Assembly: GCA_014871385.1 (NCBI GenBank)
Contig: CM026432.1
Span: forward strand, 699,194 to 763,193
Direction of reading: 5' to 3'
DNA from: Ceratodon purpureus
Taxonomy: Eukaryota > Streptophyta > Bryopsida > Pseudoditrichales > Ditrichaceae
DNA length: 64,000 nt
The notes beneath the pieces are model-generated. The model did no database searches and was not told the origin of the DNA. It was given only the letters and a program-made list of their open reading frames with translations. The translations under genes and the position numbers were made by a program. This document shows, piece after piece, positions 37,691-49,319 of the stretch; the first letter of the stretch is position 1, and each line of letters begins with the position of its first letter.

Positions 37691-39909
37691 CTAATATAAT
37701 GGGTTTGAAACTACTAATATACAAACTCGGATAATATTTAATAAAACTGTTCGAGAAAATATCCCCATCGAATCATGGTGTTCACACTCATGTGATGACC
37801 AACTCTCCAGTTGAACTGTGAGACTGGTACCACTCAAGAGGTCGTGGTGGGCATGTGACGCAGTGAGGTGGATCCCACATAGAACAAAACTGCGAAGCGT
37901 ACATGTGAACCTGTCCACGCATACACGGGTTCGCGAGGAGAACTCCGTTCCTAGGATCAGACGTTGCTTCCACTCGAAAAATGTTGCTTCGCAAACCTCG
38001 CCGACCCATATTTCAGAAAACGTCGCTAAACGGAGAAAACGTTGTTTTCAAACGTGGCTTCGGGGGGGTGATTCTAGTAGTGGCAGTGACCGATTGCCTA
38101 ACCTTATTCTTTGGTTGTTCATAATAATGTGGATCAGAACTTGAAGGAATCAGTTGAATGTAACCTGATGCGTTTGCTCTTGTGGTATAAGTTCCTCCTT
38201 GGCTTATTCGTTTCTGGAACTATAACCTATTCTGCTGTTAGTGTCCAAGAAATGTCTGGCTTCGCCGGAGTGGTTGCGTGTTACTCTGGGTGTAAGGCTC
38301 CGTGGTTTGGAAGCGTGGGCATTTCCTGGTCGTTTCTGTAATTTGAGCCAAAGACCCTTGAGACACTATTGCGTCAGAGTATGGATATTCCAGGTGCTTT
38401 TTTTTGGGCTTGCTTTATTGTTGCCCTTTGTAATTCTATTTTGCAGATAGTGGAAACCACGTTCGATGATCGCGGTCACCAAACAGCATTGAAGGAAGTT
38501 GGTATTATTCCACATCCTCGAGATCAAGAGTACGCAATTGGATTCTTAACTTCAACTCTTATTGTTCAGGTAAGGGCTGTCGGTTTGTTCTTCAGTAATG
38601 AATGTGGATTTCAGTGAAACGCACAACCCCGCACAACCACGCAGCCTGTTAGGCACTTCGCAAAACCACGGACAATGTGCTCTTGTGGTTGCCATTCCTC
38701 GGAGAGATTTGGGGATTATGATGTTTTGTCGTTTGAAACATTTGGAATTTCCTTGCCTTGTTGATGAGCATGATTACTTAGCACGCCTGATGTTCTTCGT
38801 GGGGGTGTCTTTGGATATCTCCGTCGGAGCGTTTTGGTGACTTGTGTTTTCGTGCCTTGACTGTTTTACACGGGGACACATCACAAATCTGAGGTGAGTC
38901 AAACTGGGTGTGTGTTTCCTTACTGGAAGGTTAATATGAAGCATTGGTTAAGCAACTGCTACGGCCGTTTGAAGCTTCAGGGGAGTCCATCTATAGATCA
39001 GTTTAAGGAAATAACGTGTTGTGATGTTTTACCGGATTTCTAAACGAGCTCTTGATGGTTTGAGGAGGGTTTAACTACAGATTTACATTGAGTCATGAAA
39101 CAAATCATTAGACGAGCCAGGGCTGATTCTGTATGTTATCGGCGAAGTAGATTACATTGAAGATTGAGTATAAGTTCTACCCTTATCTCAGGAATATGGA
39201 CACTCCATGCCTGGTTTCGGCTGCTACTAGTGGAAAGAATCAATCTATACAGGTATGCATGAAATTTCGTAGACTTTTATTCTGTCAATTATGTTTGAAA
39301 TCTTTTATTGGATTTCAAGGGCCTCTATTGGGCATGAGTGTAGATGAGAGCATTGAGCGGGCGTTGAAGCTTGCAAAATTCTATTCTTCTTCCTTTTGTT
39401 TAGAGTCTTTTTATTATCCTGCCGTCATCAACTTTGTATTCCTGTAATGCTGAGTAGAGTATATCATCCGCTTGAATGATGCGTAAGCAGGTATTGTAAA
39501 GTCTCTTGTAACTATTGTGGTGTTATGGTGAAGGTGCAGTCTGCGGGAGGGGCAGTGGAGGCACTCGTCCAGTCGAAGATGCAACTGACGGAGTTAAGTA
39601 TCCTATGTCTTGGAGACTCGAGCAACTGGAGAAACAATACTACTCGCCGACTGGTCATAAATGTGAGCTCCTGAGTTCCTTCAAAGCTATGCAGAAGGGG
39701 CTTCAACCCCTTTGCGGGGACGGCGGACTCCGTTGTTGTGAACAACGAGTTTACAGCACCTACATTTAATTCTACGTGTAGTCAACCTCGGGCGCCAGGC
39801 TTGCGTGCAGCAATACTTTATCCGGCTGCTTGTATCACTGAATTTGATACATCTCTAGATGTTCCTCGTGATCTCCCGTTCTTACCTGGATTTCCAGTCA
39901 ACGGATGAG
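37691..39909 (+). other. Candidate plus-strand exon cluster, unidentified
   Basis: GC-richer than the zone before it. A 41-codon open stretch at 38447-38569 has a cag acceptor and a gtaagg donor and reads TALKEVGIIPHPRDQEYAIG within it. A second piece at 39192-39252 has ctcag and gtatgc borders. A third open stretch ends in a stop near 39908 and reads LYPAACITEFDTSLDVP within it. They may belong to one captured or element-encoded gene reading towards 41 kb. I recognise no family, and the joins are not proven. Confidence 0.3.
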
Positions 39910-41179
39910 TAGTAAACATCATGTGGTAAGTTCGAATATAAACTTATTCTGCCTTCTGAAGTCGCATCTGCCGTTTCTTCCATTTTATATCTTGAACTGA
40001 TTTCTGTTAACTGAAAGCATGAATCTCAGATACAGAGGACGACATTCATATATCATGTAATCTTCAGCTTAGCTTGTCGTCCTTATATGTACGTGCTCTT
40101 TTCTAAGTCCTTCAACAATGGTACTGCGGAATTGCGTTTTTTTCTTCTTCAGTAACAGCTATAAAACGTATGTGTCGTGTTCGTGGTGGACCTTTGTGGA
40201 CGCATTGTTTTTTATTAGTTGCTTTGAGAGAAAGAAGAACATTTGCAGTATCAAAATTTGCATCCCTCGTGAGAGAACAAAGGAATCGTAGGTAACCAGT
40301 GTGTCCTGACTACTTGTTCTTCTAATCGTTGCAGCTGGGCTACCTGTTCTGTGAACTATTCCATTTATTATGGGAAATTTGTTTCTGATCCACGCTAAGT
40401 GTTGTTAGTTGTGTACATTTCGTGGAAAGATTGCGAAAGTGTTATGCTATGATTAATAATTGTATTTTCTAGCAATTCAAGTAGCTATGATCTGAGGCAC
40501 GTAGAAAATCCAGAGTATTTGCGGAAGTTGAAGACAGTCGCTTTAGAGAAGTGGTGTATTTGTTATAAATGGATACATTCTGAACGTTAGTAACTACCGT
40601 GTCATAATGCGTATAATGAAATTATAATGCGTATAAGTCCTGAACAGTCAATTAGGATCGGCTTTTCATGAATCATCTTGAAATTGGTTTGAGTATTCCA
40701 CCATGTTGATGACGTTCATAACTGTGTATGAAGAAATGATAGTGGACCGGATTGAAGAGGGGCTGCATAACCCAAAAATTACATGTCCGGAGAAGGGGCG
40801 GGTGAACTGGTCATTTTTTTTTTTATAATTTTTTTAAGCGGAACAGGTCATTTTCTATTTCGAAAATTAAAGCTATCTATGTACTGAATAGCATGAATTG
40901 GTAATGAAAAACTGTGAATTATATTTAGAATGAGAACCTTTAACTAGCATATTCTGTAGGGTCATTAATTAAACGTAAGAGTCATCGTCTTCGAGGTATC
41001 TATCTAACTATCAACAACTTTTTAAAAAAGAATATATAAACGTGGCACAAAATCTGAGCGGGGCAGATGGGTTTGAACTCGACTTCGTATAGAAGTAGCA
41101 TCAATTTCAGGAAAGTTACCCGGATCTTGATATGTTCTCATACAGTTATCTTGCAGTGCATTTTTAACACTTTCTGCAG

Positions 41180-41293
41180 AATGAGCGTGTGCCTACTCCT
41201 GCCATGCATAGGCAAAAAGGAAGCATGGAGATGCATGGAGATCTACTTGTTACACACCCAGTTTATGTCAACCCATGCTATGTACTAAAAAAG
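41180..41293 (+). other. Candidate exon, 38 codons
   Basis: Open in phase between a tgcag acceptor and an AAG|gtagta donor, reading RVPTPAMHRQKGSMEMHG near its start. No family recognised. About 1.3 kb of gene-free sequence precedes it (39910-41179). Confidence 0.3.
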
Positions 41294-41945
41294 GTAGTAC
41301 AGACGAAGAGGGAATGGTCATGTCTTACTAGGTATGGGTTCGAGATATATATCTTTCGCTCATTGTCAATGCGGGCAATAAGTACAGAGTATAAGAACTG
41401 ACAATTTCTAACATAGGTAGACGTTGTCCTCCTTGGTTCTCTTTCATCGAACTAGAGACCGTGTTTCTTGTCTGTTCTTGAAAAATATGGCTGACAAGGA
41501 ATGGCATAGTTCGCATGAGAAACAGGGGGGTGGGGTAAATGATGCCACAACTGGCATTATTGTAGAAGAATGTTCTAATCGAGTATTAGATTCGGTGAAT
41601 CCAGATGAGGCGAACTTGAGTAGAGCTGTTCCGGCACCTGGACCTTCGGACGATTTACAGAACCAAGGTGATGAGTCACATCTTACACTGATCCCTTGGT
41701 TCGCAGAAAGGTATACACCCCCTGTAGCACGACGTGGTATCAGTATTCCTCCGGAAGGCACTTAATTGACACTAAATACCCTCCAAAGTAAACCACTCCG
41801 TGTTCGTTCCCACGAAGACCTATAGTTTTCTCCCTTTTAGATTTTAACGGAAATCACCACCCGTGTCCGACCGTACACCGTCTTACAGACGGTTGGACAA
41901 ATCCGGTAGTTTTTGCCTCGTTCCTATTTTCCGGCTTTTTAGACT

Positions 41946-42032
41946 AGTGGCCGGTTCCCACTGATCCGTCTATCCTTTCAAGTGGCTGGATTTTCCACCG
42001 TCCCGTGACTTATAGTGGCTGGACACCCCACT
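41946..42032. repeat. Three short stem-loops with AGTGG...CCACT arms
   Basis: AGTGG...CCCACT at 41946-41962, AGTGG...CCAC at 41981-41998 and AGTGG...CCACT at 42014-42032, spaced 35 and 33 bases. They lie downstream of the minus-strand ORF, near the left edge of the GC-rich insertion. Confidence 0.6.
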
Positions 42033-42779
42033 GTTCCTATCTACCACCCGGGGAGTGGAGTAATAATCCTTCCGTACGGCTATGGACCGGTCCGGATAAC
42101 TACTCAGTACCGGTTATTGATACGGAGATCATACTACAATGACATCACCTTACGGCTGCACGGTATTCTACCATACTATCTTCCTTCCGGATTGGTTCGC
42201 AGTAGGGCATCCGGCTTTTATCCCATCTACAGGAAGCGACCGGTCCGTTTCCGGATCCCGGTGTACACACGGCTCTCCGTGTCCTTGAGACTACCAGCCC
42301 TGCTGCAATACGTCCCTCCTTCCCTACGGACTCCTTCCGGGACTGGAAACCGTCAACACTCGACGCTTGACACCTCCCCAGTCTCTCCGGGCGCTCTCCT
42401 GACCTTCCTACTGTTCAACACTCCTCCGGAACACTACTGAAGACAATAGTACCACAAACCATACGGCAACGGACCCGTCAGTAGCCGGTTGACACAACAA
42501 ATCCAAAAGTATATTCTCAATTGCAACAACAAAACGGCGTACAAAAACAAGGCCCCGGCCTTGGAAAAACGTCTAACTTAAATACTAAAACCTATCGGTT
42601 CCCAAAGCGACCAAGTGGTCCACCGAGATCCAGAAATTCCGGATCTTGGATCCGGGAATCCCGGACCGGTGGCCGCCTTCTATTCCTAGTTACTGCCGCT
42701 ATCTATCCGGATTGGCAGCCGGGTGCACTGGAGCCCCATCGTTAGTCGCTGCCATTTTATCCGGTCCTTATCCTAAACC

Positions 42780-44645
42780 CTACTCCTTGTGCTTATCGAG
42801 CCGGGGACTGTGCCGGGTTCCGTCCAACCGTTCCTTCTTCTGTACCCGCTTCAGTTTCTTCAACGGGGGGTCTTCTTCCGGAGCCGCAGATGCTGACGGT
42901 TCGCTGGACTTCCGGGATCGGTCTACTTGAACTGCCGGGGATGGAGATCGTGCCGCCACCGGAACTGCGCTGAGATCCACCTGGAGCGTTTCCGGAGATC
43001 CCTGTACCGGTATAAAATCTCCCGGTGGTGGTCTCTGGTCCGGTCCCAAAGGAATGTTTCCGGGGTTAACAGTCTCGACTCCATCCAAGTTGGGTAGAGT
43101 GTGCAGACTGCTCAAGTTGTCCGGAATAGGATCCTCCAGCGGGTGTCCTATCTCCTGTTGGGCGGGCCGGATGGCCGACCGTATCGGAGAGGCTGGAGGT
43201 GGCATCGGTGCCGGTTCCCTGGTTGGGGACGGTGGTCTGGGATCCTCTTGATTTGCCGGTGGCCCTGATGACGGACCGGCCTCTGCGTAACCGAGGACTT
43301 CCACCAGGTTCTTCATCATCGTCCATGTGTCCCTCATCACCTGCGTCCGGTCGTGCATGAACTTTATAATATTCTTCATAGTCGGATCCGGTTGACGGGT
43401 CAGGAAAGCCTGGTAAACGGCGCACTGATTGGCCACATCTACCGGAAGAGCTAAAGTAGCCTTGATCTCGGCGACCGACCGGATGGCCTCGACTGACCGG
43501 TCACGGGCGTCATTGAAATCCTTCCGGGCATCACGCACCTCCTCCTCGAGCTTCCGATTCGTCTCCCGGTACTTCGCCAGCCGGTCCATGTGCTTCTCCT
43601 GGAGACCGGCCAAGTCCCGGTGCTTGCGAAGAATGCTCAGGCAATCCTCCAACCGGTCCGAACCCGTAAGGATCATTACCTCCCTAGCCAACCGGCCCTC
43701 CGCCTTCCTAGTCGACTGTAAGAACCGGGCATATGTCGTTGCCTGCTCCGATAGGTTAACTAAGTCCTGGTACGGATCTCCGGTGTGCTCCGGTGGTCCG
43801 GTGGGCTGTTGGATCTCCGTGTTCAGGGTTCGCTTGGCCGGTGCGGGAGTCCGAGGTGATCCGGATGGCTGTCCCTTTTCCGGGCTAGGACGGGGTCTCT
43901 TAGCCGGCGTGGGGGAGACCTCAATAACATCATCCTCGTCGTCCTGGTCGGACACTTCCTCCGGCTCAGCGAACTGCTGATAGCTTAAGAGCTCATCGTA
44001 CTCCCGGACCTCTTCAGCACTCAACAGCCCCTTAGTACGGTAGAGGTGAATGAGGAAAGACGGAAGGCAGGTGGCCTGCTTCTTGGTCTTCCGGAGATTG
44101 GCCACCTGTCGGTCGACTATCGTCTTCATCATGACCCCCCAGTCCACCGTGAATTCACCGATCATGGCCCCAATGAAAACGGACGCCCACTTGTTGGTGA
44201 TCCGTTTGGGCTTTTCCGGATGGAAAATAGGGTTCATAAACCCTACTACTCTCCGGGCCTCCGGATCTGCAATGTCATCCAGCCCCCATCCTTCTCTCGG
44301 GTCTCCGGTCCCCTTGAGATACTGGTGTACGAAGTCCCGGGGCTCCGGCGTCGAGACCTCGCCGGAGTTCTTGAAACCATACGTCTCCCTCCAGAGTTGT
44401 GCCGTCCACTTATCCGGCTCTCCCCGGATGGTTCCTCGATTCTCGGGATTCTTGACGAGGATCTCCTGGGCCGGAAGGGCAAGCTTCCAACCCCATGCCT
44501 TGTCCAGTAGGACCTCACAACCCATAGACTCTAAGGCGGTCCGGAGGAGCTCCTTCTCCTTCTCGCCGGCCGGTATCAACGGCATTACCCGTTGTACCCT
44601 GAACGACTGTCCTTCCGCCGCCGGTTCCTTCCCTTTCCTACCCAT
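42780..44645 (-). CDS. 621-residue coiled-coil protein of the GC-rich element
   Basis: One uninterrupted frame from ATG at 44645. Residues about 20-220 form a folded-looking N-terminal domain (RVMPLIPAGEKEKELLRTAL, then FVHQYLKGTGDPREGW, then TVDWGVMMKTIVDRQVANLR), ending before an acidic run (DQDDEDDVIEV). The middle (about 290-420) is a charged, probable coiled coil. The C-terminal third is Pro/Ser-rich and ends basic. The layout recalls the proteins that large non-autonomous plant retroelements carry (the putative plant transposon protein type), but I cannot confirm the family. No catalytic motif is visible. GC-rich codons set it apart from every neighbour. A TATA box lies about 200 bases upstream. 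Confidence 0.65.
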   Translation of the reverse strand: MGRKGKEPAAEGQSFRVQRVMPLIPAGEKEKELLRTALESMGCEVLLDKAWGWKLALPAQEILVKNPENRGTIRGEPDKWTAQLWRETYGFKNSGEVSTPEPRDFVHQYLKGTGDPREGWGLDDIADPEARRVVGFMNPIFHPEKPKRITNKWASVFIGAMIGEFTVDWGVMMKTIVDRQVANLRKTKKQATCLPSFLIHLYRTKGLLSAEEVREYDELLSYQQFAEPEEVSDQDDEDDVIEVSPTPAKRPRPSPEKGQPSGSPRTPAPAKRTLNTEIQQPTGPPEHTGDPYQDLVNLSEQATTYARFLQSTRKAEGRLAREVMILTGSDRLEDCLSILRKHRDLAGLQEKHMDRLAKYRETNRKLEEEVRDARKDFNDARDRSVEAIRSVAEIKATLALPVDVANQCAVYQAFLTRQPDPTMKNIIKFMHDRTQVMRDTWTMMKNLVEVLGYAEAGPSSGPPANQEDPRPPSPTREPAPMPPPASPIRSAIRPAQQEIGHPLEDPIPDNLSSLHTLPNLDGVETVNPGNIPLGPDQRPPPGDFIPVQGSPETLQVDLSAVPVAARSPSPAVQVDRSRKSSEPSASAAPEEDPPLKKLKRVQKKERLDGTRHSPRLDKHKE

Positions 44646-44845
44646 TCTGCTAAGTCCTCCTCTCCGTCACTCCGGTAACACCTGCACGCACGATCCTCAC
44701 CACAATCTCTCGCCTAACGGAAACACTTTCGTCTCACCGTCTCTCTCCTACCGTATAACCCTAACTGCGCCCTCCGCCGTAGAACGCAAGGACCCGTCGT
44801 GCCACAAAATGACAAAGAGAAAGGAAGAGCATGGCGGTTCTTCCT

Positions 44846-44854
44846 CCTTTTATA
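44846..44854 (-). promoter_or_regulatory. TATA box for the 621-residue ORF
   Basis: TATAAAAGG on minus, about 200 bases before the ATG at 44645, in otherwise GC-rich sequence. Confidence 0.6.
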
Positions 44855-45701
44855 CCTGCCCTCGCGCCCACCCGTTCGTAGCTCATCATGACGGACGGTC
44901 GTAGCCCCTCATCATTGGACGGTCGCGACCGGCGGCGTTTTAATGGTTGCAGCCATTATCCCCGTGTGCGTTGTACCTTTTGGTGGTTATCCTTAAGTCT
45001 GCCGGGTCAAGGCTCTGTCATATGGACTGCACCCGTCTCTCCTCCACCGCAGACGACCGGATCTCACCCGGCTGGCCCTCCGGACCCTTATTTATTCAGC
45101 CGACCGGCTTAACCGGTTGTTTTACTTAGAGGCTTAGTACTTCCGTATTTCTAACATAAAATTTTAAATTTTTTTATCATTTCCTACCGGAATTAGTATT
45201 CCGGTGTGTCAACCGTGGAAATCACTTTCCACACCCCCCCCTGGATGGCAGGAGCGACGTCGTAAGGCTAGGAGAGCTGAACGAGAGAAACTACTCGCAC
45301 AGAAGGACCCCCCACATTTACCTGGTACGAGATGATTTTAATTCTTCGCTTATACATCTAAGATATGGTTTTACTCGAAGTGGAGTAGACTGAATATATG
45401 AAGATGGTCACAATCTAGACATTTGTTTCTTTGGAGATTGTAATAGGACCGTCGTCTAACCCGCTCGCGTTGTATCATGTAAGCAGTTGTGGGGCAGGCG
45501 GATTTAACACCACCGATAAGGAGTGAAGTTGGGAATGAGTATGACAACACAAAAGAGGACGTCGGTTCGTCGTCTGTAGTTGACAAAGTTTCGGAACCGG
45601 AAGTAATGGGGACGGAAGGTGAAGAGCAGGGGAAGAAGACCGCCTCTAAGTTATGGATACCCATTTTACGTGGAAAGTTTTTGAAGAGAAGGAAACTTTG
45701 A

Positions 45702-47548
45702 GCAGGGATACAGCATCACTCAGAAACTATTACACCGAGCCGGTAAATTATCCAAGTCCAGGTTCCTTCCAAATAATGAAGTCCTTTTTACAGAACTAGT
45801 AATTCATACACTAGGTTCTTTTCTCCAGATACTGATGTTATGTCGGAAGTGGTTTATCCTACAATGGAAATACCCAATCATTTGATTCAGTAAGGGTGGG
45901 GGGGGGGGTGAGGAGAAACGCTCTGGCTTTTCATGGTACATGAGAGTTTGTTAGAAACTCCGTTGGTCAGAAACTCCGTATCAGATGGGGTTATTAGACA
46001 ACAACTGACATGTAAATATCCTGTATTCATTATATATGTTTTGCAGGGAATGTGGTGGATGATGGAGAACGATAAAACAGTGATAATTTCTAGCATCTCA
46101 TAGTTTGTATAGCTTCTGGATTTCTGTTATGTAGACAGAGGCGGGGAAGATGTATTCTATGTTCTTCATACGTCATGAATCAGTTGAAGTTGAACAATTT
46201 TATTAAACGTGCCAGTAATCCCTGTTTTTTACTGTACGATTTTTAATAAAATATAATGTTTGTATCCTCTCCCGTTCTTATATTCTAAAATTTAGTTCTG
46301 TCTTCAAATAAACTGCGATTTATTCCTCAGTTTAGTTTATTAGATTTTCAATGATGAGCGTAATTCAACAGTATTTTGGAGGTTCTTTACTCATAAATGT
46401 AACTTTGCGTGTTTTCTGCTCTGAATTCTAACGGACCGTTTTGGTTGTTCCAAAACTTTGCTAATCTGTAACGTTTTCTAGACAAAGGACATAACGGATC
46501 ACTGAACGCAGTACATGTCTCTGAATGAACTTTTTAATTGAAATCGCAGGGATCATTTCAGAACCTGTGATCTCCCGTAATCCAGGCATTTCATTTACTT
46601 AATTCATTTATCAGAACTATGACACTCAGTAAATGGTTGCACAAAGATTTCAGGATTCATTGGAAGAGTAACAGCTGAGAGACATGGGCAATTTAATTCT
46701 TCTTTCTCTATTCACATGTCAGGTGATACAAAGGGCGTAGTGGGATATGCAATAAGTCGTTACTTTTTTGAAAGAGGAAGGGGTAAAATAAGCGGAGAAA
46801 TACAGCTATGTATTGATAGAGGTGATTGAGCGACCTGAGAAGTTGATAGGAAATAAATGCCGTCCAAAATGTAAGAGAGGACAGTGATGTACATGACACC
46901 AACGAACAAATCCTCACATGGGCGTTCCAAGAAATTTGTCTGATTTAAAGACAACGTTGTGAACATGATCATGTTCTCAAGGTTCTAAATGATGGAAATC
47001 ATATACAGCAGGAAATGAGTGTCCTATCAATAATACGGTGTCATCTACATAAGAGTGTCGGTGCCGATTAACGTCAAATAAACGTAGAGTACGAAGTGAT
47101 GAATCTAAACTAGGGAACAATTAAGGCAGGCAGTACATTAGGTACTCGGAGATATCAGAATCCTATGTACAGAAATTTCCATTCTTCATTAAGGCGGGCC
47201 TGTCAAAGCTGAATTCAATCTTCTAATTTCAAACACTTCACGAAATGTACCCTCGGCATTCAGAGGTCGTAGATCGCAAGGAAACGCATGGCTCGTACGG
47301 AACTATGAAATGTAACGATTATCGGAGATCGGAATCTTATTTACACTCAACGCACATGCGAGCTCCCCAGTAAATTCGAGTAAAGCCTCCGATCCATGGA
47401 CTATACACCCAGTAAACTCCAACTGCAACGACCGCTTGACACGACACTGCAGTAAGGTCCGCGTATTTCTCGAAACATTGCAGACATTTCTCTTGACTCT
47501 AAAGACAAGAACCGGACATCCTGTCATTTACGAGGACACACCATAGGA
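45702..47548. other. Right subterminal region of the CACTA element
   Basis: No gene. CAGTAA motifs at about 47371, 47411 and 47450 are possible subterminal transposase sites. Confidence 0.4.
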
Positions 47549-47565
47549 CAGGATTTCTACTAGTG
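47549..47565 (-). repeat. CACTA right terminal inverted repeat
   Basis: Reverse complement CACTAGTAGAAATCCTG, identical to the left end over 17 bases. It is followed at once by TCA (47566-47568), the target duplication. Confidence 0.95.
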
Positions 47566-47568
47566 TCA

Positions 47569-47851
47569 AAAGTGATTTCTAACATTTGTGCACTCTTTTT
47601 TGTCCACTTCTTCAAATGATAGCATTCACTTTGGATCACTTGCCGTGACTCGTAAGGCTTCGTAAAAGGCACACATCGGTTCCAAAATTTCGTAGACTCA
47701 AGATGACCGAGTCTATTTTCTATACCCAAAGCCCCTTCCAACATATCATCAAACTATATGTCACTTTTCTTAGTGTTTACAAGTTACAACAATGGCTGAA
47801 ATTGGCAATGAGCTAAGCACTTTTGTGGTACACTTTATTATGCTTCCCCCC
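47569..47851 (-). mobile_element. 0.74-kb element, copy 2, part after the CACTA insertion
   Basis: This continues the copy begun at 8563 and ends in six C, mirroring the six-G start of copy 1. GTCA follows at 47852-47855, matching GTCA at 8559-8562. It is nearly identical to 7353-7631 reversed, apart from an 8-base insertion and a few changes. Confidence 0.93.
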
Positions 47852-47855
47852 GTCA

Positions 47856-49319
47856 GCCTCGCTGCACTGCCTACCTAGGTCCTAGCGTGCAAGCTCATTC
47901 ATAGGCTTCAGCAGCGACTACTTAGCTAAAGTTGTCAAGAGTATGGCGATAGCGGTGGCTATAGTTATCAAAAAATTCACAGCTAAACACAGAACTCAAG
48001 ACACGGAAGAGAAATGTTTTTCAATGCAAGGGTTGCTAAAATATCTGAAGGATTCAACTACATAGAAGGGAAGTCATGTCTAGTTTTCATTACTTGCTTG
48101 TTTTCACTTCAATTTTTGTTATCATGATCACTTAAGTCTGTCATCACTTCTAGAGCAACGACTGATGGAAATGCTAGTTAAACGTAACAATAGGAAGCAT
48201 TGGAGTAAAATACGGTTGAAGAAATGCCAGAAGTAATGCCACGTTAACAGCTTATTCACCTCGAAATTTAGATGCAAAATATAAAGTTACATACAACTAA
48301 AAGGAATACTTCCGGACTTCCCAGTCAAAACAAACGATTCCATTGATCCTCACAAAGTTTAGCATTACAGATGTGTTGCACCTTAAGAGGCCGCTTCTAG
48401 GTCTCTGAGACATCCACTACAGGATCCAGACTATGTTGTAGTGATATGAATGATACATGTTGATTATATAAAAATCTTAATATATTTTCCTTTCAAGAAT
48501 TCACTCTTTTTTAGTAGTAAACATCAAATAATCATTTATCAAACCAAGAATAATGTATCAAGACGGATGTAAAATTATTGAAAAGAAACAAATGTTTGTC
48601 AAATGAAGTATGGAATTAGCAAATTTTAATTCCATACTTCACTGAATAGGCATAAATCCTAGTGGTGAAGATATAATATTAAATAGAGGTTAAGTTAGGT
48701 AATCTCAATACAACTCCATGATTTCATTACTTGAGGTGGGAGTATACTGTATTAAACTCTCTTCAACAAATCAAACAAAGACTCTCATCCATCATGCAAA
48801 CTTGTCAATGGTTCATATTTATTCATTCAAAGATACTCATTTTTGTGTGTACAATTTGATACAAATAGACATACTCCGTGGTTGACGAGAGCAACAAGTT
48901 TTGAATTGCTTGTGAGATGTTGATAAACGAGCTTTCAGCATTCTGGAGACTGGAACAACTTGGAACGTCATGTCGGACATGGTGAGATTAAACCACAAAC
49001 ATATTTCCGAACATTTCATCAGTCGAAACCGAAAGTGAATTTATTTGCAGTGGAAACAATTATCTGTTTGTATCAAAAACTAAAAGAAGGATAGGAAGTA
49101 GATTGATGGGCGACAGTGGATGTCGCATGAACACAGGCCATGTTTGTGCGGCAAAGGTATGATAGGAGCCCCGTTGTTAGTGTTAAAATTTCACAATGCA
49201 CACCACATGCACAGATTATTGTACACGGCAAGCACTAAAGAAGAAATGAACGTCGTAACTGCTGCTAGGCCTCGCTGCTAACGATCGAATGACAGTACTC
49301 GACTGGGATTGTTCTGCTT
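47856..49319. other. Intergenic, 3' side of the pectin methylesterase gene
   Basis: AT-rich, no gene seen. It should include the 3' untranslated region and terminator of the minus-strand gene. Confidence 0.45.

Larger units (their letters stand above)
41761..45242 (-). mobile_element. GC-rich 3.5-kb insertion (non-autonomous element)
   Basis: A sharp compositional island, rich in CCGG and CCGGT, sits in AT-rich CACTA DNA. It is flanked by an imperfect 8-bp repeat, GGAAGGCA (41753-41760) and GGATGGCA (45243-45250), which suggests an 8- to 9-bp target duplication of hAT or Mutator type. Small hairpins sit near both ends: three AGTGG...CCACT units at 41946-42032, and CCGGAATTAGTATTCCGG and GTGGAAATCACTTTCCAC near 45187-45231. 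I see no direct long terminal repeats and no clear terminal inverted repeat, so the class is open. It carries one long minus-strand ORF. Confidence 0.6.
41486..45701 (+). pseudogene. Small plus-strand gene split by the GC-rich insertion
   Basis: An ATG at 41486 opens MADKEWHSSHEK and runs about 90 codons to RRGISIPPEG, where the insertion begins (41761). Beyond it, 45251 onwards continues in one frame as a highly basic stretch (QERRRKARRAEREKLL) to a donor at 45325. The next exon (45487-45701) follows in matching phase and ends KLWIPILRGKFLKRRKL. The frame on the right side depends on which copy of the 8-bp flanking repeat is counted, so the join is uncertain. It is possibly a third gene of the CACTA element, now disrupted. 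Function unknown. Confidence 0.35.
9025..47565 (+). mobile_element. Giant En/Spm (CACTA) transposon, 38.5 kb
   Basis: Both ends carry the same 17 bases, CACTAGTAGAAATCCTG, inverted. The insertion is flanked by TCA at 9022-9024 and 47566-47568, a 3-bp duplication as expected for CACTA elements. The interrupted 0.74-kb element resumes without loss on the far side, so the borders are exact. Inside is a divergent gene pair typical of En/Spm, an ORF1/TnpA-type gene on minus and a tnp2 transposase on plus. About 20 kb of extra DNA follows: a dioxygenase gene, TRF4-like exons, other exon-like pieces, and a nested GC-rich insertion (41761-45242). Plant CACTA elements are usually a few kb to some 20 kb. 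Without the nested insertion this one is still about 35 kb. Confidence 0.93.

Noticed and set aside
42015-44904. Plus-strand frames of 60-284 codons in the GC-rich element
   Set aside because: They lie antisense to, or just outside, the 621-codon minus ORF and lack motifs. GC-rich DNA has few chance stops.
41761-45242. LTR retrotransposon interpretation of the GC-rich insertion
   Set aside because: I found no direct repeats at the two ends and no primer-binding site, so I kept the class open.
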